DNA of 64,000 nucleotides from Echria macrotheca (taxonomy: Eukaryota > Ascomycota > Sordariomycetes > Sordariales > Schizotheciaceae): positions 3,286,001-3,350,000 of the forward strand of contig MU839828.1 in assembly GCA_030411725.1 (NCBI GenBank). Reading direction: 5' to 3'. Below the pieces are notes generated by a model. The model was not told the DNA's origin and did not search any database. It was given only the letters and a program-made list of their open reading frames with translations. A program made the translations under genes and the position numbers. This document shows positions 7,863 to 18,307 of this stretch, piece after piece. Numbering within the stretch: position 1 is the stretch's first letter; the number at the start of each line of letters is the position of its first letter.

Positions 7863-10550
7863 CTAATCATCATATAAACTCGTATCATTCTCGTGCGTCA
7901 CCTTGGATGCGTGCGGACTCGTAGCCCGGATACCGTTCTCCAACCGGGCCAGGGTGAGATCATACCCTTTGCAGTCGCACCACGACTTGACCATCTTGAC
8001 GGCGTTTTTGATCTCACGCCCGTTGAGGTGCCACGCGGCCAGCTCCTTAATGTCGTCGTCGGAAATATCAATAACTGGACGGGCTTGTACTTCCCTTGTC
8101 ACTCCTTCCACGGTTTCCGTCTCTGGCTGCGTTGATGAATCCCCAGCTTCAGCCTCGACTGGGCCAGGGCTTGACTCATCCGTTGGTTGAACTTGTACAC
8201 CCCCCGGGGCCTCTTCCGTCTCATTCACCGTCACCTCCGTCACTACACTCCCCTCAGCTTCCCCCCGTCCCAGGCCGGGGCCGGGCAACCGATCCAGAAA
8301 CTTGCGCCACACGGCCTCGCGCGCCTGCAAGCTCAGCGGCTTGAACAGCAGATGCAGACTGACGCGGCTCCGGAAGGCCGAGTCGATGGTCTGATACAGA
8401 TTGGTGGTGAGGAAGATGATGCCCCGGTAGTACTCGAGCTCCCTCAGGAATATCGAGACCAGCTCGTTGCGGGCGATGTCGTGCGGGTGTCGCTCGGCCA
8501 TGAACACGTCGGCTTCGTCGAGCAGGATCACGGCGTTCCACTCGGTGGCCATCTGGAAGATGCGCTTGATGTTCATGCCTAGCATTAGCGCGTTTATGCC
8601 TAGGTCTTCGGCTTGGAGGTAGACTAGGGGGCGGTGGGTGCGGTCGGCGACTGTCTGATGTTAGTTTGGGCGCTTGGGCGGTGGTTTGGGTGGGTGGATG
8701 AATGAGAGGAGAGGGGATGTGTGGTATCGAGAAGGAGATATACGACATGCACTAGGCGATATATGGCATGAAGAAGGGGGGATATACAACGTACCCGCTT
8801 CAGCTGTCAACGTCTTGCCGGTCCCTGGTGGGCCGCTGAGCAGAACAATCAATCCCTCGCCTTTCCCTTTTATCACGTCGCCCGGCATCGGGGACGTGTT
8901 GTTGTGGTTCTCGACAAAGGCGAGGACCAAGTCCTTTTGCTCCTCGTCATACACGAGATGGTCGAATGCCTGGTCATTCCAGACCATGGGCTTGATATCT
9001 TCGACGTAGAATGACACTGGCCGGACATACCTAGTCAGTTATGGGGGTCGTGGGTTGTTTTTTGTAGTCCGGGAACTTACGCCACAGCTTATTTTTCAAC
9101 GCGTAGCCGTCAATCAACGGGGACATGAACACCAGGTCCTCCTCGTTGGCCAGCATGGCCTCCTTGTTCTTCTGCTGCTCCTGCTCGTCCAGGCGCTTCG
9201 CAATGACGGCTTTCTCCGGAACCTTTCTGTCCCGCGGAGGCGGCGGCCGTCCTGTACCTCGCACCATATTCCTCTTCGTCTCGGGGGCCCTCCCCTCGCG
9301 TATCCCCTGGGCCAGATGGTGTTTGTTGAAGCCGACCACATCGATCAGAATCCTACCGTCGACCTTACCAAATCTTATTGTTAACTATATTCAACCCAAC
9401 CCTCTCCTCTTGAAAGTAAGAGACGGGAAAAAAAAAAACTCACATTATGCTTCTCCACCCTCTTATCCTCATGATATATCCCAATGCCCGAATACATGCA
9501 ATACGTCAGCCCCTGATAATCCAACACCTTCCGCCCCCTCTCGGCGAGGCGCGCCTTGGTCTCGCCGGCGTCAGGCAGGAATCTCAACGGATAGTGCGGC
9601 AGATCGGTGATGGGCTTGTTGCCCTCGAACTGGGGGATGTCCAGCTCGACGTCCTCCCAGACGAAGGCCTCGCCGTTGAACCGCAGCACCTTGCACCGGA
9701 TCACCAGCACGCCCTGGAGGGGGTTCACCTGGCGAATCGCGGCGTCGACTACTTTGAGGATTAGCTCGGTGTTGTTCCCCCAGCTGACGATCTCGCAGTC
9801 GCGCGGGAACAGCGTCCAGCTGAGCTTGAACGAGACCAGCCCGCTCGCGAGCAGGCTGCGGCGCTTGGCGCGCATTTCGCCGAAGAGGTCGTCGAGGACT
9901 TTGATTAGGAGCAGCATGTGCGTGCGCAGCGGGTCGTTTTCGGCAGTACCGGGAAGCGTCTTGTACCTGGCCACGATGTCGTTGTAGCAGAAGAAGAGAC
10001 TCCGAAACGGCTCGCGGAAGGTGGCCGTGTCGTTGGGCTCGATGTGCTCATTCTCTTTTTTCAAAATCTCGGCGAGCACGGAGACCAGCTGCAGGTTCTG
10101 CACGTCGATGCGGAAGCTTTTCAGAGAAAAACGGCCGCCCACGGCCGGCTTGTCCGTGTCGCGCACCTTGTAGAGCTTGATGGCCACGCGGTCCTGGGCT
10201 TTGGCTGCGGACTTGCTCAGCTGCTTGGGCGGGTAGTCGACCCAGTCGACCCACGAGTCGGACGAGTTGCGCCGCTCGTAGAGGGTCTTGACGGCGGGTG
10301 TGGCGCCGAAGCCGGCGTCTTTGCCTTCTTCGGACGTGCCGTCTTTTTCGGGCGGCGGTCGTCCGTGGTGATGAGGAGTTCGGTCATGATCGCCGGCCGC
10401 GGAGTGGCTTCCTAGGTCGAAGGAGGATTCGGACGAAAAGTCGGCGATGGTCCGGTCGGTGCGGGTAAAGGTTGAGCGGAGCTTGAATTTGACTTTCCAG
10501 AAGATGTCGGCGATGTCCTCGCGGTCTGGTAGGCGGAGACGTAGCCTCAT
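7863..10550 (-). CDS. AAA+ ATPase with N-terminal DUF7025-type region (799 aa)
   Basis: Four exons: 9444..10550, 9081..9363, 8795..9016 and 7863..8650; junctions follow GTGAGT, GTAAGT and GTACGT donors. The N-terminal two-thirds, ending near YVEDIKPMVWNDQAFDHLV, matches the DUF7025 region found in fungal AAA proteins. The ATPase domain has Walker A GPPGTGKT (525-532), Walker B AVILLDEAD with D582/E583, sensor-1 FLTTN ending at N621 and an arginine-finger-like FRSR. A Glu/Pro-rich acidic insertion follows, then a C-terminal helical lid. Members are usually soluble ATPases of unknown substrate, some in heterokaryon or stress contexts. The second acceptor (9017/9018) was chosen by frame over an upstream CTAG that would break it. 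It separates the repeat genes from the damaged tyrosinase. Confidence 0.88.
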
Positions 10551-12909
10551 GGTGTCGGTTTGGGTTTGGGTTTGATTTTGATTTTGAGATTTGCTGTAGA
10601 AATCTCAGCTGATATCGGGGATCTATATAAGGCTGGAGGTTGTTTCGGATCTACCCGCGTGGTCGTGTGACCTGAGTGTGTAAGAATCTCATATCGAGGC
10701 GTTCCGGACAGGGGTGTGGGAAATAAAAGAACAGATGTAGAACCCAAGGTCTCTTGGCTCTACCTCAGAGCGGTTGAAGATTCCTCCTCATGAACGTTCA
10801 GCTGCGGCTTCACATCGGAAGTAATGCTGAAGGAGGCTGAATATAACGTTCCAGTGTACCGGGTAGGTAGTAACAGCAAGTAAACTGTAGTCCTGCTAAT
10901 TTTGACAAGGGGGAGGATGGACGAAAGTGTCGCATCCATCCTCCCGGCTGCGATTGTCTTGAAGGAAACGAAGCAAAGGTATACCCATCGGTTATCAAAT
11001 GAAATGAAAAAAAAGGGGATATAGGCTAGCGCTTATATCCGCACACGACTATTCCAAATGTTTGAATTTCAAGCATGAGCGGATAACAGACCGAATGCTC
11101 AGGTACTCACGTCTAGGAAATGGAGGGTGAGTCAATTCTTCTCAACCAACATCCACAGATCCTCCCCTTTTTGTTCGATTCTCGATTGGGCTCTCAAAAT
11201 AGTCGGGGCGTATTACAAACTGAAGTGTGCACAGAATCTACACCTAAGTAGATCTGGCGAGAACGACGAAAACGCACAAATCTCGGATGATCACAGCAGC
11301 GCAAAAGATTACGAAGAAAAAAAAATGAGATGTCTGTGTGCCCCACCTTGCCTACCTAATGCTGTGTGTGGCTGATGCCTTACCACGCCGGACAGACGTA
11401 CGTCGTTGGTTGGAATTGAACAGAGCCTCCAGTCGTCTGCTCGTGGCATCATCCGCAGCCAGTCAGTCGGCTGGGAGTCCTGCAAGAATTTCTCCGTTAC
11501 CGGCCGGGGGATGGCGGATGGGTGGTAGGTGGTGGGCAACCACCGCATCTTGCAGCCAAAACAGGGCGAAGTATGCAGGTTGCAGACTGCAGCAGAGACA
11601 GGTTCCCCGCTGGCAAACGATCAGACCACTGGCGTGGCCGTTTTGGTCCTCCCTCCCCCACACTTGACAAGTCCCTCCACCAATTGTGGTAAACCGATGA
11701 GCGGGGGGGAGATACTCCTGCCGGATCTTGGTACAGTTTCGAGTTGTTTTGTGTCTTTGGACTTTTTGAGATATGATGTTGAGAAATGCAAAACATCCAG
11801 TTGCAAAGCGTTCAGGCCTATAGGCGCTGTTCTCGCATCTCAACTCGAGTCCTGCTTTCAAACAGTACTCGACTCGGTGACCGGCATGGAGCCGGTTTAT
11901 TCGTGAGTCACTCACTGGCTACGACATGCAGAGACCTTGTGCAATTGGCAACCGGCTGGCTGTGGGAATCATGAGTTTCAGCACAGCCTTCGGATGATCC
12001 TCTCCTTGTTCTCTTGATTCTGTAGAGAACCCCCGGCCCCCTTTCCGTTGCTGCGGCAACGCCAAAGGTGATGCAAAATCGTCAAAAAAGTAGGGAGTTC
12101 GATACCTCATACCGCTGGTACAATAGGCACGAGACATCTAGACCACGCACTGTACTGGAAGACTGAGGTAACGATGCTTGTTTTGGTGAAGAGGAGAAGT
12201 GAGCCTGTGGCTGGCTAAATAGGTACAGTGACCTGGGTCCATGCGTGCCTTCCATCTCCTCTGGGCGCTCCTGCCTGACCCAACAGTACTTAGCCACGGA
12301 CACAGGCCATCTTCCTCTTCCACAAAACAATCATCTTTAGCGCCAGCAAATTCATGATCTCTTTTTAACTACCTTTGTCTTCTCCTCACGGGCATCTACC
12401 GACGATTTGCTTCCGCATACAGCAATGCCGATATGCAGACTGGACGGACAAAACCTTCGAGCTTCGCTGCAGTGTGGCTTGCGCTAAAGGTTTGTGTTGA
12501 GCTGAAGAGTATGGCGCTCTCCGCGCTTGAGCGCCATTGGGCGGTTCCCCTCACAACAGATGCAGGTGTGTAGACTTGTGTGTCCTGAAACCAGTCTCGA
12601 CTGGTCTAGAGCACCCTTCAGCTGGGAATTGTTGTCGGGTTTCTTCCTCTTTCGACTGAGAAGGCATATGGGCGGCCAACCAGCCAACTTACAGCTTAAA
12701 CCTCCATTTCCATTGCCGCGCGAACCCCTCACTGTCTCGAGAGATGATAAAGCCTTTACTTCACGGCAGCAGAGTTGCAACCTTCCGTCTCCCTGGGTCG
12801 GATATATAAGGACTGCCTTTTTTTGGCGAGAGATGATGATAACCAACTCCATTTCCTCCTCCTGTTTCCATATTTACACACTTTGACAGTTTCCGAGAAA
12901 GAAATCAAG
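10551..12909. other. 2.36-kb intergenic region upstream of the tyrosinase
   Basis: It carries the promoter of the AAA gene at the left and of the tyrosinase at the right (TATATAA at 12803..12809). Reading frames of 60-150 codons overlap on both strands around 11.3-12.3 kb but show no domain, signal peptide or usable splice pattern. No tRNA or repeat element was recognised. Confidence 0.5.
12803..12809 (+). promoter_or_regulatory. TATA box of the tyrosinase gene
   Basis: TATATAA sits 107 bp before the tyrosinase ATG in GGATATATAAGGAC, a strong consensus, so the promoter looks intact even though the coding region is not. Confidence 0.5.
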
Positions 12910-15302
12910 ATGGTCATCAACGAAGGCGATACGTACGTCATCACTGGCATCAAGGCCGGTGTCACGCTTACCGCCGTCCCCCTCTGCCTCGAGGCTGACA
13001 CCTGGTTCCTAGGCCAGACCGTCGAGCACCTCATTCAGAACAGCCTGTTCATCTGGGCCCTCAAGGCTCTTCAGGAGAGAGATTCCACTCGGAAGCTTTC
13101 CTTCTTCCAGATTGCCGGCATCCATGGATACCCCTACCAGCCATGGGATGAAGCAAAAAGCTACTACGCGGCGACCCTCGGCCAGGGCTACTGTACCCAC
13201 AACAGCCTCTTGTTCCCGTGCTGGCATCGCCCTTATATGACGCTATACGAGGTATGTCCGCTGTCTTATCTCTCCCCTCCCACTAACCACGTCCGGATAC
13301 AGCAAGCCTTGTACGAGATCATGGTGACCGAGATCATCCCTCACGTTCCTGAGAGTTTCAGAGACCAGTGGAAGAGCGCGGCCGATACTTGGCGTCTTCC
13401 GTACTGGGACTTGGCTCAGAAGAAGTCCCGGCCGGGCAAGTAGGGCCTCGTCTATGACGTCCCCCTGATTGCCAAGGAATCAACAATCAACGTGCTCGAC
13501 TACAAGCAACCCGACTCCCAGATCCATGTCCCGATCGACAACCCCATGTACAAGTTCGTCATGCCTGGCAAAGCCCAGATGGGCTCTTTTGGTATCAATG
13601 ACATCCAGGATGGCGTCACGCAGTTTTACACAATCCCCGTAAGTGCATCCGATGCTCTGTTTGTACTCAACTGATCTGTATGTCAGTACTCCAGATCCAT
13701 CGCCACATCCCGCTGGGCACCTTTCGAGCCTCAGGGCGGAACCGTTTCGGAAGCCTGGGTAGACGGTACCGTACACAACGAGTGTATCACCGACGCCCTC
13801 GAACCCACGAGTGGTACAACAAGCCGAAAGACTCATTCCCCTTGGCCGAGATGGTTTATCGGCTGTTTGAGCCGGAGTATATCAAAACCTTCGCCCAGTT
13901 TGCCACCACCAGGAAGCCCATGCGCGTCCGAAAACTTCTCGACGAGACGCGCAACCCTACCCCGTATCTCAACTTGGAGTTCATCCACAACAACGTGCAC
14001 AACTGGACCGGCGGAATCAACGGACCCGTGGGCCACATGGGCGACGTCCCCGTTGCCGGCTTTGACCCCATCTTCTTCATGCACCACTGCAACATCGACC
14101 GGCAGTTTGCCATCTGGCAGGCACTCAACGAGAAGAACCCGAACAACTGGTTTGATCATCTCAAGAAGCCGTACGACGACGACGGCACTTGGGCTATTGT
14201 CCAGGGCGAGAAGGTCACGCCGAAAACCCCGCTGGCTCCGTTTCACAAAAACGCCCAGGGAGACTGTTTCAACTCGGACGACATCCGCAACTGGATGTCG
14301 CTATATTACTCGTACCCCGAGCTCCAGCCCTGGCTGGACAAGTACAAGACCGAGGGGCAGTTCGACGAGGCCAAGTACGTCGCCGACATCAGACTACAAT
14401 TACAAAGATTGTATCAGCCTCTCGAATCGCCTACCGTGTCGAGCTGGCTCACGGATTCGCTAAAGGTCGATGTGATTGTGAACATCACCTATGATCGGTA
14501 TGTCATCCCCCCCTGTGTCTCCTCTCTCCTTGCCATGACCCAGCATATTGATGGAGAAAAAACCAGATTCGCATTCAACGGCCTCCCCTACACAATCTAC
14601 CTCTTCCTCGGCGACAAATCCGCCTTTGCCAGCACCACCAGTAGTAGCAGTGATTCGGCAGTCCCGCCTCACAAACACCCCCAGCACGTCGGCTTCGTCT
14701 ACACGTTCAGCAACCCCGCGTTCGGCGCCGCCGCCGGAGCGGGCAGCAGAGGCTGCCAGAAGTGCCTGAAGGAATCCGAGTCTGACGAAGACACGCTTTC
14801 CTCTGCGCAGATCCCGCTGACGGCGGTGCTGGTTGCGCGTCAGAAGTTGGCGGCGGCGACGTTGGGGGCTGAAGAGAGTGAAAGTCTGCGGGCCGCGGGG
14901 ATTCATGGGCTTGAGGGCATGGAGGAGGATAAGGCGGAGAGGTATCTTGCTGATCATTTGCATTGGAGCGTTAAGACGGTACGTTACTCACTTAAATCTC
15001 CTTTTTTTTCTCTTTCTTTTTTTTGAGTTTGAGTTTAAGTTTTGAAAGAGAAAGACATAATGGACTAACAAAATGACCAGGGAAGCGGTATGGACATCGA
15101 GGTCCCCGAAGACGATCAGTCGTTCTTCGAGGTCAAGGTGTACCATCGAGCTGCCCGTTTTGATAACCACGAGGCTGATGCGCCGCCCTATAAGCCGCTG
15201 GAGAAGGCCACGCAGACCAAGCCGGGTGGTTTCCTGTACAAAGGGAGCGCCTCCGGGACCGGGACCGGGACCGGGACGACGGCAACGTTACCGACACTGT
15301 AG
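12910..15302 (+). pseudogene. Type-3 copper tyrosinase interrupted by a TAG and a one-base deletion
   Basis: Exon blocks are 12910..13251, 13303..13638, 13687..14497, 14567..14978 and 15081..15302. CuA ligands are visible: H72 (IHG), C95-T-H97 (the Cys-His thioether motif) and H106 (WHRPY). CuB has HNNVHNW and FMHHCNIDRQ, and a tyrosinase C-terminal region follows. Two lesions occur. An in-frame TAG at 13441..13443 lies between SRPGK and GLVYDVPLI, both typical family sequence. At about 13800, one base is missing, so the frame jumps between ECITDAL and THEWYNKPKD. The rest is well conserved, so inactivation looks recent, or the base calls are wrong. CAG to TAG is the change RIP makes. Intact, it would oxidise phenols; UstQ of the ustiloxin cluster is a tyrosinase homologue. 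Confidence 0.82.
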
Positions 15303-16045
15303 TGCCGCTGCGGTGTGGTTTTATTAGGTGGTTTGGTCTTTTTCTCAAATTTGAGATTTCTCAAATATATGAAATTGGATACTCGTTTCGGGTACTTGTC
15401 TTCCATCTGACAGATATCACTTTTTAATTATTATTATTTGCTTGAACCGTTTGAAGCCTAGGGCTTCCACCCCCTAATAAGGGGGTAAGCGGTCTCTCGA
15501 CCAAATAGTTATCGTATATAAGTGCCTACCTACAACCTGAGCCCCGGCGTGCATGTGATCACTTTTGTTATTTATTCCAATTCCCTCTGTTTGCTTTTCT
15601 TGCCCCCAACCGGGCTGTCCCAGTCCCGATCCGCTGCTCCGACTGTGCCACGAGAGCAGAAAAGTTAAATATCCATGAAACTGGCCGGGGCTGTCACGGC
15701 AGCTATAATCCACGATCCTGGGGTCGGGCCCAGATCGTGCCGGCATATAACTGGCAGTTAGGATTTCAAGGTGCTGACCTTGAGAATTCCAGCAATCCCT
15801 TTAGAAGGCAGGTCAAACTGGGTGTGATCCTATTGCGCAAGTCGTCACATGGAAGCCAGTGCAGCGCTGCAACCCACTAAGCCATGCCCTTATAAAAGGA
15901 TACAAAATCAATTAAGCCGATAGCTCAATTGATTCCAGCGCCTAAGAATCTGGCTTGTTACGGCCAGGGCCTTAACAGGGGCCATTATGTTAACCTGTTC
16001 AGGGTTTAATTCGATGCCACCGGATGGCACCATCCCGCCGCACCA
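15303..16045. other. Convergent spacer with a C5/G5 inverted repeat
   Basis: The region lies between convergent 3' ends. At 15470..15486 ACCCCCTAATAAGGGGGT could fold into a short hairpin. Sequences near 15.78-16.03 kb have tRNA-like fragments (TAGCTCAATTGATT) but no complete cloverleaf. No gene is supported. Confidence 0.45.
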
Positions 16046-18307
16046 TCAACCGTAAGCCTCATCCACTCTCAGCTTTCCGTACTCCGAGCCAACATCCTCA
16101 TCCCGAAAGATAAGCTGAAGATCCCCATCTTCCTTGGCCACCCGGACCACAACCCTCTCCTTCCAAGTCTCGAGCCTCCTGATGCCCACCCCGGCATTGT
16201 CCAATATCCCCGACGTCGGCGGGTGCGACTTCCACGCGAGCGCAAACATGTGCCCGTAAGCGTCCCAGCCACTCGTAGTCGTCCTGTCGAGAACCACGAC
16301 TTTGAGAATGGCCGCCAAGGCGACGAGAGCATGCAGACAAAGAATCGCGAGGGCGATGGCGGTCGTGGCCGTGCCGAATCCGTACCCGTATCCGTAGCGC
16401 TTGCACGAAAAGGTGACATTGGACCAGAGCGGCATGTCTCGGAGATCCCCCGGCGAGATAGGTACCCAGCTGTAGCTGTTTGGGCTGTTGTTGTAGATCG
16501 CCGTCCCGTAGTCTACGTCTACTACATTTCCTCCCGGCGTGAGGGAATAGTTGCTGCCGAGACCAACTCTGGCGAGGCCATCGACAATGACGAAGCCCAA
16601 CACCGCCTCCAGCGACTGAGCGGGGATTTCGCCCTCCTGGTCGCCACCGTTTCCGCACTTTGTTATCGGATGCAGGTACATCTTGGTCAGGAGACTCTCA
16701 ATCGTCGTGGTGGTATTGCTTGTGGGAAGTTTGGTGTTGAGAGCATCTAGCCAGTCGAGCCCTAGTCGGATCGGGTGGGGGGATACCGAGTCGCCAGCCT
16801 CGTGTACCGTATCAAAAAAATCTTGAGTGTCTCCACCCGTGGTATGGATGAGTGTGTCGGCGGTCGGCTCGGTCCAGTAGCGTGTTGGCAACCACCGGGC
16901 ATCGATGGTACAGGCATACATAGCAGGTGCCGTGTGGTTGCACAAAGGGAACTGCACAGCTGCAGTGATAGACGGGCTTATGCTTGTGTTCTGGGAGAAG
17001 TCAACCCAACTCAGGTAAGCGCTGTTACCATCCATGTGCTGCTTCAGATGTGCGGCGTCTCCAAGTTGCGACGCCTTGACGTTGAATTGCTGATCCTTAT
17101 AGAAATTTGGTGCGCCGTTCCAAGACTCGCAAAGGTAGTTCCAACCTTTTGTCTGGCTCTTGGAGAAGGGCGGTGTCAGTATGCCGTGGTTTGGGAAGCG
17201 AACGATGCCCGTGTCGTTGTAGTCTGTGTCATGGATTACGTCGATGCACATAACCTGGACGAATGGCTTCTTCGGCGGTGAGGGCCCCACAGAGTCAACC
17301 TGGATCACCGAACGCTCCCAGAGTTCTGGCTTTGAAAGCACGAGGCTGCGGTATAGGATGTTGAATGGGCTTGCGGCAATGACCAGTGTTGGTGTAGATG
17401 TCAACGTGCCGTAATCCTCTCCTCGCGACGTGTCGTAGTGGTAACAATCGAGAAATGCAGAAAGGGGGCGCGAAAACGGTTTCGTGGCTATTGATGATTC
17501 CAGGGCGGTGATATTCCATGCTTCAAGGGCGCTAGGCCGCCCAAAGCCTTCCATGTCCGCATTATTTTGCCAGTAGAGTGTGTTCTGAAGCAGCGACTCG
17601 TAGCCAAGTCCCGGACAGCTTTCGGCCTGCAGGTTATATGGCTCGCGGCAACTCGAACTCGGAAGGTGCGAAGAGTCAAGTACATCCGGCCAGATATCTT
17701 TGAGGGGCAGATTGACGGTGTATACGGGCTGGTCGCCGAAGAGGCCTATGAAACCGAATGGATTGGCATTCCACCAACCCAGCCTGGGGATTACGGCGAT
17801 GGCGGCGGATGGTCCGGCAGCGGTGGCGAGGAGAATGCCGATGCTAAGAAGTGCGAGCAGTGATACTGAGGACCGACGGCTTCTGCGGTAGCCGAAGCCC
17901 ATCCAGAATTCCGCCGAGAATACTGTCGATAGCTGCGTAAAGTTGAAAGCTGAGACCAGGCTCCCGAAGGAAACGCCGTCATTGCCGACGAGGTCGCGTC
18001 GTAAGACGGAAAAGATGATAGATGCCAAAGAAGCGCAAATAAAGACCTCGTACAGCTTGGCTGCAAACTGTAGAGCCTGGAGTTTCGTTTGCGTGTAAGG
18101 TTCTGACGGATCGGTCCAGTACGTCTGGCTTATGGTGAGGTAAAGCACGGCTCCCGTGGCACCGATTGGGATGATATGGATGAAAGAGTGGGCTATCCGG
18201 GGCCAAAACCCGCTTTGGAGAGCAGTCTTTTTCTGCTCTGGGCCGGTCAAACCTTCAATCCACTCTCTGATCCCAAGGTTCAGTTGAGTCCAGCAATGTC
18301 GGATCAT
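16046..18307 (-). CDS. Large multi-pass membrane protein with glycosylated ectodomain (753 aa)
   Basis: One uninterrupted exon. Three hydrophobic segments sit in the first 180 residues (around IPIGATGAVLYLTIS, FICASLASIIFSV and LLALLSIGILLATAAGPSAA), and one near residues 655-690 (TTAIALAILCLHALVALAAI). The 470 residues between carry many N-x-S/T sequons and pairs of Cys, as expected for an extracytosolic domain. A short cytosolic tail rich in charged residues ends the protein. Proteins of this layout are common and expanded in Pezizomycotina genomes but lack a known function. The start codon is the first Met of the frame and directly precedes the first amphipathic segment. Confidence 0.85.
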   Translation of the reverse strand: MIRHCWTQLNLGIREWIEGLTGPEQKKTALQSGFWPRIAHSFIHIIPIGATGAVLYLTISQTYWTDPSEPYTQTKLQALQFAAKLYEVFICASLASIIFSVLRRDLVGNDGVSFGSLVSAFNFTQLSTVFSAEFWMGFGYRRSRRSSVSLLALLSIGILLATAAGPSAAIAVIPRLGWWNANPFGFIGLFGDQPVYTVNLPLKDIWPDVLDSSHLPSSSCREPYNLQAESCPGLGYESLLQNTLYWQNNADMEGFGRPSALEAWNITALESSIATKPFSRPLSAFLDCYHYDTSRGEDYGTLTSTPTLVIAASPFNILYRSLVLSKPELWERSVIQVDSVGPSPPKKPFVQVMCIDVIHDTDYNDTGIVRFPNHGILTPPFSKSQTKGWNYLCESWNGAPNFYKDQQFNVKASQLGDAAHLKQHMDGNSAYLSWVDFSQNTSISPSITAAVQFPLCNHTAPAMYACTIDARWLPTRYWTEPTADTLIHTTGGDTQDFFDTVHEAGDSVSPHPIRLGLDWLDALNTKLPTSNTTTTIESLLTKMYLHPITKCGNGGDQEGEIPAQSLEAVLGFVIVDGLARVGLGSNYSLTPGGNVVDVDYGTAIYNNSPNSYSWVPISPGDLRDMPLWSNVTFSCKRYGYGYGFGTATTAIALAILCLHALVALAAILKVVVLDRTTTSGWDAYGHMFALAWKSHPPTSGILDNAGVGIRRLETWKERVVVRVAKEDGDLQLIFRDEDVGSEYGKLRVDEAYG

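Noticed and set aside
13439..13527. Intron removing the TAG of the tyrosinase
   Set aside because: A GTAGGG...CAG span could be drawn, but it would delete VYDVPLI-type family sequence and leaves the downstream frameshift unexplained.
15470..15486. Rho-independent-type terminator hairpin after the tyrosinase
   Set aside because: Nuclear fungal genes do not use such terminators; kept only as an inverted repeat.
15890..16020. tRNA-like fragments (TAGCTCAATTGATT, GGTTTAATTCGATGCC)
   Set aside because: The pieces cannot be folded into one cloverleaf; at best a decayed remnant.
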